Origin: Gymnopilus junonius
Lineage: Eukaryota > Basidiomycota > Agaricomycetes > Agaricales > Galerinaceae
NCBI GenBank assembly: GCA_015501075.1
Contig: JADNYJ010000017.1
Coordinates: 310,001-374,000 of the forward strand
Direction of reading: 5' to 3'
DNA length: 64,000 nucleotides
The notes beneath the pieces are model-generated. The model worked only from the letters and a program-made list of their open reading frames with translations, made no database searches and was not told the DNA's origin. Position 1 is the first letter of the stretch. Every line of letters begins with the position of its first letter. Below, in pieces: positions 35,136 to 47,000 of the stretch. Position numbers and translations under genes: made by a program.

Positions 35136-37489
35136 ATTTGGTTTGAACGCAATGCGGAAGTGGCTGAAAGAACCTAGAGAAGTGGAGCAAATAGTAGGTC
35201 GGGGACAGAATACACGGGCAAGGAGAGGAAACGCCAAAAATTCTCTTGGGACATGAGAGTTTATAGATGCGGGTAGATGGATTCGTATGGCTTCGCGATC
35301 AACCCGACTTGATATCATTTCCCACCCTGTCCTGTCAGTGAATCTTCCGACTCGGTAATCAAACACCCATAATAACCAGTTCGGGAACTCCTAGGAGTCC
35401 TCCTCCATTCATCGGTCCAGAAGTGGATTTGTAGTAGTAGAATTTGTAGTAGTCAGGGCTACTGCGATTGTGGTTTCTAAAACTAAAGCTCTGGCCATGA
35501 GTTAGATCTGACTTGTATTACCCAAGGGTTGCACACATTCATAAAGGTGTAAATAAAATAGTCAACGCCTGAGGCGTTTCAACTACAAGTAAAAATTTAT
35601 TTTCTGTCCGGGTGCACTGCAGATCATAGCCTTTGTCAAGGCCCGTGGGACGCTTAACATTTACAGTACCCCACGGGTGTCTTCATACTAACGATATCAA
35701 CATTGCATCGTAAGATGCTTCTTCAGCATCCGCGGATTTTTTTCTTCCATATTGTGGCTGCGAATGACTGATATATAGTGCGTCGTGTGCTGCCTCCAGT
35801 GACCCCGACGGAATTAGCAATTCCACCCCTAACAAATCGCTTGCAAAATACTCGGGGCTTGGAACCCATAGCTGAGCAAGTACTGATTTCCACGTCCGAG
35901 TTTACCTGAGTCCCTTTCATGTTTTGCACCCTACGTACACACACCCCATCGTTGCGACTCGTTTTAGCGATTTACTTGAAGCACGAGTGAAATTTCCTGT
36001 CATCTAGTGACATCTAAACAAGTAGAGGGTATCGCATGTCGTTGCTGAAGTTCCAGACACAGCAGTCGTCCCAGCTAAATGCTTCTATATTTTCCCCATG
36101 GATTGACAGATATTTCAGTAAGCGCCAATTTCTGCTCGACTGAGTCGACATTTCAACTTTAAAAAGTAATGCTAGCTTTGCGAACTAAAAATAAGAAGAA
36201 ATACAGGGAGTGCTAGTAAATCCATCAGTCAGCGTGCTGGCTTGCAGAAAGGTAAAGATAGATATCAACGTACACCCTTGTTAATACGTGCTCACAGTCC
36301 ATTTGCGGCCTCAGAGTAAGACTGTAAGTAATCCTTATTCATCTATTTATAGACACATTATGCTGAACCCTCAGGACCACTTGATGTTGCAAGTCAGGGC
36401 GCTTTCCGAGCTTGGGTGCTTAGTGCCTTGATGAGTCAAGGAACTACACAAAGGCCCTCAAATCCGAATTCGTACATCAAAATTTCTTATTCGCTACTCG
36501 GGTGATCTAGAAGCGGATGAGAGCGAGTGCGCCAAGGCTTCGAGAATTTGCTCTGCTGCGGTCCTACCTTAAATTTTGACATCATGCGTCAGTCCGGTGA
36601 GGAGACGCGCAGGTTTACTACCTCCGTATCATGTAGTGAGGCATCTTGACTCGCGTCTCGCCGTGGAGACTTATGGTCCCAGGCAGAGCATGCGTCTATG
36701 ATGGCTACGATCAAGGAAATTCCTTTGTAACTTGAGTAGTTCAACTTATCAACGGCATGACATTTTGGATCATCGGATATTCAAATATGACAGTTGCAAG
36801 TTGGTTTCCAACTCTTGCACGGAGGAGTGAAGGGTGACGATTACAGGCTTCCATTTGTCCGTGCATCATCGACCAATGGGGGCATCGAGGCCTATGCCCT
36901 CTTTGATAAAGGTGAACATAGGTCAAATGTTCGGATCTGTTCAGAATCTCAGAGATTGGATGACGACCCACAGTATGGTAAAGCGATCTGGCAGCTGCGT
37001 TCACCACGTTTGGAGCACGTTGATGGAAGAATGCCAACGGAACAACGGCACGACCCCTACTCCAGCTCATCAATCTAGCTGTTCATACTGGAGTAGACTG
37101 GAGTAGAGACCTAATTACGCTGTTGCTTGCTGTTGCGTTATCCCAGCTCAATCAGCACGGCCCAGTCAGGTCGGATGACCAGCCAAGTAACGATGACTTA
37201 AATAGATAATCACACGTCCAACTTTGCCTCAACGCAGATTGCCTAGCCAGCAAGATTCGCCTAGTGTCATTATATACTTATGCGCCTGGAAGAAGATTGT
37301 ATAAATACCTCAATCAGCGAGGTCCTTTAAGTAGTTTAGTAGAATCTACTAGTCACTTCTAAAAATGACCTTTAAAAATCCCACATCGAGAGCTACCTGG
37401 AACTTGAAATTTAAATCTTTTCAACAAACGTGAATATGACCAATTACCATGCTCTATCGGGTTCCCAGACTCGATTGCGTGGGGCGCAA
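35136..37489. other. 2.3 kb without a supported gene
   Basis: Short open frames only. A perfect 8-bp inverted repeat, CCCGTGGG..CCCACGGG, flanks a 20-base loop at about 35643-35678. No transposon ends or coding remnants were recognised. Confidence 0.4.
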
Positions 37490-38674
37490 TTATTGCGCAT
37501 AGTCGAAAGAGTCCGCCGACGGATCCGGAAAATACATGTCCTCCCCGACGCCTGGCGGAGGCACAGCCTCTGGCGCCACAATGTCACTGATATCAAGATC
37601 GGCGACCACGCCTCGGCCAGCAACTAGTGGGCTATTCACACACTCCCTGCTGAAGCTGATTAGCTTCTGCTTTAACCTGTGAGGTATTGGACCTTCTTGG
37701 GTCTTTGGGGTACATCTTGAGATCTTGTGAGGAGCTATGTCAGACTGATCGTTTCTCGTGTAGATCTGCGGCCGAACATAAGTGGACGCTCCTACTTCAA
37801 GTATAAGCGGCAATTCTCTAAACCAATAATGACCATAGACGTACTGACCGAGTGTACCGAACCGCGCAAAGCAGAGTAGAACGGGTAATAATAGATGGTA
37901 TTGACTCGTTCCTTGACAGAAAGACATTTTGAATCAATACATTGCATAATTAACATGTTGCAGCCCTACTTACATGTTGAACGACGACTTTCCGTCTATG
38001 GCGGGCCGAAATGCGCCAACCATCATGCGTTGGGCGCCCTTGTCCAGTAGACACTGTTCTTTTACTATTGAAACCATTCATGCCTTCGGAAGAGTGGCAG
38101 TCCCAGAAAATTCCTCTGATGTGTTGTAGAGGTCCCATCAGAGCGGCGCTAACGAGACAAAGCTATCCAATGAGGTGCCGTGATAGCTGAGATAAGACGT
38201 GAAGTGTAGTTCTCTAACTTCCACTAACAGTGTATCGTCAGGTAAGAGTGTCGCAAAAGATAAAATGCCGCTTATTTCTACGGAGGACTGAACTGAGGTC
38301 GATATAGACAGGATACAACCAGAACATTGTTCACCTGTGGTAGGAAAAGGGATGTCAGAAATACACAAGGAGAGTGGAAACTGTGTAGCCAGGCGTCATT
38401 CCGTGAGAGTCGGCAGAGTGGGTGCGCTAGTGATATCATCCTCGCCCATTGAGGCGTTCACGAATATGTTTATTTGACATCGAGACGGCGCCGGAGGTGG
38501 CACGCTAGAGTGAAATCTTTTCTTCAGTGATGCACGAGCAAAGAAGTCCTGGTGGGCGAACTTGGACCGGAAGGTGACGAATTCGACCGATTGAATATCG
38601 AGCGCTTTTTCTGACATAAGAAAATGCTGTAGAAGCAGAAGGCAGAACGGATTATCGCATGGATACATACTCAT
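37490..38674 (-). CDS. unrecognised multi-exon candidate
   Basis: I recognise no family. Three long open stretches on the minus strand look coding. 38396-38674 starts with ATG and includes IQSVEFVTFRSKFAHQDFF and a Ser/Pro-rich part. 38138-38340 includes LSFATLLPDDTLLVEVREL. 37490-37830 ends with a Pro/acidic tail (PPPGVGEDMYFPDPSADSF). A good donor (GTAAGT) lies at about 37971-37976, and upstream of it one frame reads QRMMVGAFRPAIDGKSSFNM. I could not find a single splice pattern joining all parts; two of the needed introns would be only about 31 nt. It may be a real small-exon gene or a decayed one. Confidence 0.35.
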
Positions 38675-39147
38675 CAGGCATTGAACATCAAGCTGTCAGT
38701 TAGCCCGATGCTGCTGGGCTATCGGAGCAACGGAGAGAGGACGATCTCAGCACAGGTTGGAGATTTGATTTCAGATTCTGCATTGTGACAGGACCTCGTA
38801 CACCGGCTGACCAAAATATCCAATTTCGGTGAGGATGTGGCTGCTTTTGATAAGAGTAATCCTATTTAAGGATGGAACTCCGGCCCAAAAATAACATTTT
38901 ATCTGGATAGATTGATCACGGGTCCTTGTTCCTATTTTTGTGGGAATTTTATATTTTCCTTACCTGTGATTTACTTTCGCTCCGAGGTCATCGATTCGCG
39001 ACCTTGTCGGTAAAGAGAATAAGTTCGAAACTTAGCCCCTGGGGGCCAGTGCCTTGCCTTCAACAGCAATGTGTATTTAACCCGCGCCTCGTGGTACTAC
39101 TTCTTCAACATCCCCACCACCTCATTCACACTTAGCTACCGACCAAC
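38675..39147. promoter_or_regulatory. probable upstream region of F-box gene
   Basis: A TATTTAA box at about 39074-39080 lies roughly 70 bases before ATG 39148. Nothing else is recognisable. Confidence 0.35.
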
Positions 39148-40603
39148 ATGGACTCCTTCTCATGGCACACTCTTCCCACCGAGATGCAGTTGGCAATTGT
39201 CGACTTGCTCGGAGAGGAAGATGTCAAGTCTCTCTCTCAAGTTGACCAACGGACCTACCAGGCCTGCGTTCCTGCTTTATTCAAAGTTCGTGATTCCCAT
39301 GTGGCCAACTGTGCTTCTACTGACTTGACGTCTGGCTTCCTTAGAAAGTAAAGTTAGACAACTTCGAGGCCATAGAGAACTTCCTCGAACATGTGCCCCG
39401 CGCTTATTGCAATCACATTGAAGACCTCGAACTCTGTACCGTGCAAAAGACTACTTCGACACCAGTCCTTCCTCGCGTTGTTGCAGACACTCTCATTTCG
39501 CTTCTATCTGCATCTCCTCGACTGAGCAAGCTCGTTTTGCGAGTATTGGGCTCTTTGGATAAAAGTGTCCTTGCCCCATTCCCATATCTCCACAATTTGA
39601 AACGCCTTTCCATCTGCAATTGCGGTGATGAGGTTAGGACTCCACTGTACGTATAATCACACTATTTCCCGTCCTCTGCGGACTTTAACGCCTTGACTTG
39701 TCCTTCAGGAGTGAAAGACTCGTTGTCTCTATGGCTTTAGCCACCCGGAACCTCGAAGAGTTATCCCTCGATCATATAACAAGGTCAAAGATGCATGCGC
39801 CAGAACTCGAAGGCGTTTATCCCTGCCCGCCTTTGGCTTTGAACGATGAAGACATTCCCGACCACCCTATCCTCGGATCCGAACTCTCTCTGCCTTCTCT
39901 TCTTCGCATCCCCACTCTTCGAAAGCTCACTATACGTGACACACATCTTGGACACGAAGGCTGGACTACCAGCCCAGTAGCTTGTCGCCTGGAGTTCCTA
40001 GATGTTGGAAGCTGCTTACACGAGGACGAAGATTTCAATACGAGATGCACTGAGCGGATCATGGCCGCTGTCGGACCAACAGTGGACGAGTTCTCGCTAA
40101 CGGCGGCTGTGTCTGATACCCTATTCTCTAAGCCATCAGTTACGCCTCTCCAACGCCTCCGCAGCCTCCATATCACCCCATTCTTCCCAGTCGACAGCGT
40201 TGTCGACACAATGGCCAACCTCGCGGGCTCTCCTGTGGAGAAGATTTCTGTTCAATGCTTTGAAGATGAGGTGGTGGATATGTGTCAGGCACTTGAAGAC
40301 TTCCTCGCCCTACGGCTAGAGAAAGGCCCCCAATTCTATGAAAAGCTCAAACAGATCAATGTATCAGTGACTGCAGCCACTGATGATGTCGACGATCTTA
40401 CTTCCACTCAGGAGGAAATCGATGAACGCCTTGCGGCTGCAAGAAGGCTTCAGGAGTTCTGCCGAGACCTTCAGCTGGGAAGCGTTGTAGGAAAGGATAG
40501 CAAGAAGTCATCCAAGATTGCTAATGCGCACATTGACGGACCTTCGATATCTTTTGTCGACGCTAAGCGCTACCACACGAAGAATCGTTCGATGACTATC
40601 TGA
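39148..40603 (+). CDS. F-box protein, intact
   Basis: A substrate adaptor for an SCF ubiquitin ligase, by family; target unknown. The model has three exons, 39148-39285, 39345-39646 and 39709-40603, giving 444 aa with clean phases. The F-box is at the N-terminus (WHTLPTEMQLAIVDLLGEED, then VKSLSQVDQRTYQACVPALF). A degenerate leucine-rich region follows (for example SPRLSKLVLRVLGS and LRIPTLRKLTIRD), typical of the large basidiomycete F-box family. The C-terminal 100 residues are charged, with a likely coiled coil (TQEEIDERLAAARRLQEF). Both introns are under 65 nt. This is the only F-box copy in the window whose frame is not disrupted. Confidence 0.85.
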
Positions 40604-42733
40604 ACACTTTGCTGCATTTTTATTGTACTTTTTTTTGGATTACTACTTCATCATACATAGAATTTCTTGGGCTTATGGGACGGTATGACCTTGACTTTAT
40701 TGTTAATTTATTGTAAGTAGTAATAGCATTATTCATACTGTACTATACTTCATTGTCATCGTGCATTATATGCATCATATCTTGATCATCATTTCATTTG
40801 GCAACGAAGAGAAGCTCAAAGGTACTACAATGATCACTAAATATCCACTATGAATTTTGTGAAACCTGGTCATAGTTAATGCCTCATGAAGCAGGATGCC
40901 GGAACACAGCTTCTGAAACTTTGGGGAGGATTCAAGAAAATTGAAGTCCAGTGACATTTTGCAGTGCGAAAGAAGACCCAAAACGCAGTGCTTACCACAC
41001 CCGCTTCTACATACATGTTTTGTAAGGCTCACAGATGTCCCAACTGTCAAAAGGGCCCCAAAATGATGAATAATGGTTATATGCTATGTGCCCGATGCCC
41101 ATCTTCACCCACAATTCCCCAAAAGCGGTCGACTCACATCCGACTGATCCTCGCGTATTCCAGGCTCCAGCAGCCTAGAAGGGCAAAATTGGTCAGAGAT
41201 CGCCAACCCACCCGTTCCGAGAGTTAATTACCGGCCCCCCCCGACTAGCAAGCAGCCGATAATACGCCATCATTCAACGCCATGGGTCAGAAGAAGCCAG
41301 CTCGAGGGCCCAACCTGAGTGCAGCAATTACCAATCAGTTAATCAAGGCTGATCTTGGACACTGCGTCCAAGTACATGCCGTACTCGTACATTAGCTCCA
41401 TTTCGGAGTTATGACATAGACCACAGTGCGAACACGGGGGAGAGCGGGGAAGGTGGGCGTCAATCCAACTATAAAGAAAGGCTATTCTCAAGAAGCCGAT
41501 GTGAAATTATGAGTAGTATGGGGAGGTAACTCGACATCTTGGCTTCGAAAATCCGTCCCCGAAGGACTGAAAGTCGGCCGCATAACCTAAAGCTGAGAAG
41601 ACAGCGCCCTGCCGACAGTTTTGAGAGTCAAGATGACTCAGAAGAAATTCGGCAGGAATGCTATTAATCTTGCCGAGCAGAGCAGCGAAGTATGCGATAA
41701 CTGCTAGGCCCACGGCCGCCTTGGATTCGGTGAATTCGAGTTAAGCCTCCGGTCCCGAACATGACGAGCCACTGGTAGGACGGAAGGGCAATTAGTAGTA
41801 TTCCGATTAGCGGGCTTGGCTACAGCCAGCCAAGCCAAGAAAAATGACCATCAGAAAAAATGAGTTATGGCGGAGGCACCTTTTTGTAGAACTGGAGGTA
41901 CAAGTTCGCCGGTGAGCGTCGAAAAGAGTCATATTCAGTCGCAAGTGGAGGAGTCCGCCGTTCTATTAATAGAGCAAAGCAGTCTTAAAATAGGCATCCT
42001 AAGCAGTAAGTAATACAGCAGGCAGTCCGCTAATATAGGAATCATCCTGGAAAAGGCTCATAAGAGTCGCCGGAGGCATCGTTCCAACTAGATCCAAGGG
42101 GTGCCTTAGTCTGGAATTGGGAACCTCCACATACCGATTTCAGACTGAGCAACTGTCCAAATATCTCTGACGTTTGAGAAGGCGATAAGAAATACGAATG
42201 TAAAGCCTCTCTGAACTAAGAAGGCTCCTGGTACCAGAGAGAATTGCGCTCCGCCGTCCTAGCTGCTTTTCAGCCTCGGGACGTCTCGGTGTTGGCATGT
42301 TCATATTTTACTAGAATCAATGATACACAGGAATTAATAATCACTGAGATAGAGCTTCACTCAATGGCATTTCTATTTATTCACTCTGCCCAGTGGACAA
42401 AAATCACGAGTTATGGGCGTGAAACCCGTTGGTGGCGTGGGGGTCCGAACTGGAAAAGAGCTGCATCGGCTAGACAGGTAAAGAAAAGGGTTTCTACTTT
42501 GGAGCAATAGTCCATGGTATGCGCATAATTTTTAAAATGAGTAACCTTCCCCATGGATGACCCTGCATGGCGTGGAGCAGTTGAATTCGAGTTGAATGAA
42601 GAGAAGAATGAGGTTTGGTCCTTGCTTAGTTCCACCTTCGGCCGCATTTAGATATTTGGTTCCAAGAATGAAGCCAAACAGAAATTTCCCAATCAAGAAA
42701 CCCCGACGCTCCGTTTCAGTGGCAAGCTTTTCA
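40604..42733. other. 2.1 kb without a supported gene
   Basis: Open frames are short and unlike any family I know. Nothing supports a transposon or RNA gene. The last 150 bases are the presumed promoter of the ribosome recycling factor gene. Confidence 0.4.
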
Positions 42734-43758
42734 ATGTCGTCCCAATCTCTCCTCCGGAATGCACGCATTTCTCTAGTACGGCCTTTTGTCAGGACCCAAT
42801 TTTCACCCTCTAGGCTCGGACTCTCTGCCGCGGTGACGACTCTGCTGACGTGTCAGAGCACCCGCCTGCAAATCCACCAACGGGGCTATGCCACGAAAAA
42901 TAAGTCCAAATTAACTTCTACGATTGTTCCGGGCTCGCAGCAACCCATCACGGACGAGGCTGCACGTCAGGAGTATGCTAAAGCAGAGACAGCCATGAAG
43001 GCGTCCGTGGACTGGTTCAGAAAGGAATGTGCAGCGTCTGAGGCTCGTGCCTTGGGTCGCGTCACACCTGCTCTGCTGGCCCCCGTCCGGGTTAAATTAC
43101 CGGATAACCCGAAGACTATGAAACTCGAGGAGCTTGCGACAGTCGGAGTGAGAGAGGGAACCACGCTGCTCATAACTTTATTCGATGAACATGTGAGGTT
43201 TAGTCATTTCTTATTCACCTCCCTTTCGCCTTTACAAAGGCTTTCTTGCTGGCTTGCTCATCTTCATCTGTTGGGTCAGATCAATTACTCACCTTTTTCA
43301 TATTAGTAGACCGTGAAACACGTCGAGGCCGCGTTATATGAGTCCGGGATTCCAGGAGTGGTACCTCATCGTCAGGACAGTCGCACTATCAAAGTGCCAA
43401 TACCAAGGTACCCCAAACGCGCAGCCATCTGCTTAGTAGTCTCCATGCTGATTGGTGCCTTTGCAGGCCGACTATCGATGCAAGGAAAGAACTTTTCGCC
43501 GCTGCCAAGCGGAAAGCGGAGGAAATTCGTGTGCAAGTCCGCAAACACCATGCTACTAGTCTGAAGCGGGGAAAGTATGAAAAACATTCCATAGAACTGG
43601 AGGAGGTACGTTTATTACGGTTCATCCTACTGCAGTTTCGGTCTGACAGGGTGGTCCTTCCGTTCATCTCGTAGTTCCAAAAGCTGAACGATAAATACAT
43701 CAAAGAGGTCGACAAGATCTTGGCAGATTTGCAGAAGGCAACCGGAGTGTCGAAATAA
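42734..43758 (+). CDS. mitochondrial ribosome recycling factor
   Basis: It releases ribosomes from mRNA after termination in mitochondria. The model has four exons, 42734-43192, 43310-43407, 43467-43605 and 43675-43758, giving 259 aa with consistent phases. The first 60 residues are rich in Arg and Ser without acidic residues, a typical presequence. The RRF domain follows: KTMKLEELATVGVREGTTLL, HVEAALYESGIPGVVPH, SRTIKVPIPRPTIDARKELF, and the C-terminal helix KRKAEEIRVQVRKHHATSLK ending at KILADLQKATGVSK. Intron 1 ends at the second AG of ATTAGTAG. An upstream in-frame extension exists, but the presequence-like start at 42734 is the best choice. Confidence 0.9.
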
Positions 43759-44090
43759 GCGTAACACCCTCGGGTCGCACTCTATCACCACTCACTCAAC
43801 TCCCATCCATTTGCTACTTTGTAATGCGCATTATTGTATCAAGAAGTATAATCAATTATAGAGAACGAACAAGGGATGTACACTTTATATCGTAGAAGAC
43901 AGCAAGTAAGGAGTGTATGGCACATCAGCAAGGGATAGGCTGACCAGCCATCTATAAGATGAAACACAAAACAGGAAAGAAAATACAGGAAATACAACGA
44001 TAACTAATATAGGCAATTATGTGACAATTATGTGAGCAAACCTAGCAAGATTAGTATGGGTATGGGATTGGATTTAATGTTCTAAATTGT
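43759..44090. other. convergent intergenic spacer
   Basis: About 330 bases between the stop codons of the recycling factor (+) and the SNF2 gene (-). It is AT-rich, as expected for two 3' UTRs; no gene. Confidence 0.5.
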
Positions 44091-47000
44091 TCAATCTTGG
44101 AGTAAGCGACCTCTAGTGTCGAGACCGAAGAGGTTGGCTGCGAGGACAACAATCAGCATCGTCTTAACAGACGAGAAAAAAAAACGTACCAAGTTCCTTG
44201 ACAGACAGTTCTAGTTCACAAGGAACAGTAAGTCAGCATGCAACCGAGGAGCAAGAACAACGGTCAAGACTTACTGCCAATCTTCTTGCCAGAACCTTCG
44301 CCCAAACTACCGTCAGCGAGGGTTTGTTTCCTTTCTTGCATATCTAAAATACGATTCTCCACTGTATCGGCAATGACGACGCGCTGAACCAAAACGTCTC
44401 TGACTTGTCCGACACGGTGAACACGGTCAAAGGCCTGAGCTTCAACGGCTTGCGACCAGCCGAGATCGAGGGAGATGACGTTGTTGGCGCGAGTAAGATT
44501 CAGACCGACGCCTAACGAGGAATTTGTTAGATATGAACATTCCTAAGGCTTGAACAACAACAACTAGTACATACCTCCGCATTTCAACGACATCAGCATC
44601 ACACGGGCCTTTTCTTTGGACATGAAGACCTGGACGGCTCGGTCGCGCTGAGGACGAGTCATATCTCCCTGGTACCTGCAGAAAGGTGTTCAGCGCGAAA
44701 TCGAGAAGGAAAAGAGAGGACAGCATTACTTGACGTGTGGGATACCCTTCTCAGTGAGGTAGTCGGAGACGAGGGACAAGCACCCAGTCCACTGCGAAAC
44801 GATCAAAGTCTACAATGCGAACGTCAGCCTCAGCACAAGAGAAAGAGAGTCCAAGACGAAACCACCAACTTTCTCGTCGGGTTTGGCCTTGACGAGCCTC
44901 TGGAGCTGCTCCATCATATACTGGCAAAAGCAAAATAAGAAGAGGCAAGCAAAAACAAGACGTAAAAAAGCCTACCTTCATCTTGGTCGACGGCAAGAAC
45001 CTCGACATGATCACGACCTTCTCCCGGGGCACTTTCTTGCGCACACCAAAGATAACCTCCTTCTCCTCCGGGTCCTCAGGCTCCTCATCAGAATCGAGGG
45101 TGACATGAACTCTCTTCTTTCCTTGACGTCTCTTCATAGCTAACCGGGCATCTTTCTCTTCTTCGTCCTCATCACTTTCAACAATGAAGTCGCTCATGTC
45201 GTCGTCGTCTTGCTCCTCTTCTGACGCGGACATGAGGACGTCATCACCCTCGTCGTCCGACTCCTTCACACCCTGTGTCGACGAGAGGATCTCCTGGGTT
45301 TAGCGGGAGTAGAGGCCTTGCCTTTTCCTTTGCGATCCTTGGCGAGATATTCTTCAATGTCGCTCAAGTCTTCATCTTCATCACCAGCCAAAGCAGCAGG
45401 GTTGAGCTCCTTCTCTGTAGGTTCAAAGGCTTGACGAGAGAATATGGTCTCTTCAGTGAGGAGTGCGCGGCAAACAGGACCTGACAAAGCATAAGGACAT
45501 GGCAACCTAAGGTTAAAGGGTCTAGGACTTACAAGGCCGTTGATCGGCTTTATGCTCGGCGCCTTCAACGATAGGTTGGTTGATAACATCAACTATATGC
45601 AAAATGAGTTCCCCTAGGTAGATGCTAAGGATTTGGAGTAACTCACCGATACACTCGCGGCAAAAGATATGCTTGCACGAGGTAATGACAGCGTCGGTCA
45701 TAGCATCATAACAGATGGGGCAATCCTCTTCCTCAATGGTAGCATTGTCAGACTACAGGCCATGTCAGATGCGAACAAGAAAAGACGAGTAAGGGAAAGA
45801 TCTCACCTGCTTCTCAGCTTCCATGCGCGCCCGGGCATTTTCAATAAACCTCTGCTTGACATCAGCGACAAACTCGGCAGAAACCAGGCGTCGGGCGCGA
45901 GTCAATTCTGTTGCGACCTCTGCTTTTACCTTGGCCTCATCAGGGCGAACAAAGGCCTTCCCGTGACCTTCTTGAATCAAGCAAGGATGAGAACAGATCT
46001 GACGAAGACGCAGTAAGAGGACGAGAACTTGATGGTAGTTCCTAGATGGTAATTGTCACAATCAAACCTCACGAAGAACGCATTTTTCTGAACTCACTTC
46101 AAGACGGTGCCTTCTGGAGGTAGCGGTTGAACTTAGCTGACTACGAGCTTCAACCTGCAAAAAAAAATTCCAGTAAACTGGCCATCTGATTTTTAAGAGC
46201 AGCGCACCATGTTATAAACCTCTCGTTCTTCTTCCGAGAACTCCAGCTTGACCAGTTCAACCTTCTTCGGAGGCAAGTCGACAAGCTTCTCGCCGTCCAA
46301 CATCGAATCCTTCTTACGCCTCAAAAGGAAAGCATTCATCACTGATTGCAAGCGAGTGACAGCCAGAGCAGCTAATCAACATAATGTAAATGTATTGCAT
46401 GTGCAAGTGGAGGAGTCAAAAACCTACGTCTCTTCTTTTCAAGCAGCCCAATTTCCTTGTGGAAATAGGACCAGTCGTACCAAGGTCTAATCCTCAAGAA
46501 GCGAAGAAGGCCATATACGTCAGCGAGAGTGTTGACAATAGGGGTTCTATAATGAAAATCGTCAGTAACTGGGCATATGGTGTAAAAAGGGTTTAGAACT
46601 CACCCAGTCAGGGCCCATCGATAGGTGGCCTGCAGGTCTGAGATAGCCCTCGACATTCCTGCATTGGTCAATTAGTATATATTCACGCTTATGGGAGAGA
46701 GAACACTGACTGGTGCGTCGATTTCGGATATTCTGTGCCTCATCGGCGATGACGCGATAGAACTTGACAGTTCATTAGCTTTTACAGAAAATTGGATCCT
46801 ATGAAAAGAGTTTACCTCGACTTGGAATAAAAGACCAGCTTTATGAAATCAACTTCAGTAAAAAAGGAATGAAATTTTATTGAAAAATCTTACCTCTCTG
46901 CTTCCTCTTTTGTGCGCGATAAGAAGCATCCTTCATGTCCTCTTCATCCGAGTCAGCGACAATGAAACCATCACCGCTCTTCCTGGCTTTGGCTTTTTTC

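Noticed and set aside
35643..35678. Inverted repeat as a terminator or small RNA
   Set aside because: An isolated 8-bp stem with a 20-base loop can arise by chance, and such terminators are not used in fungi.
36741..37106. Overlapping plus and minus frames as a transposase remnant
   Set aside because: No catalytic motif, terminal repeat or target duplication could be found.
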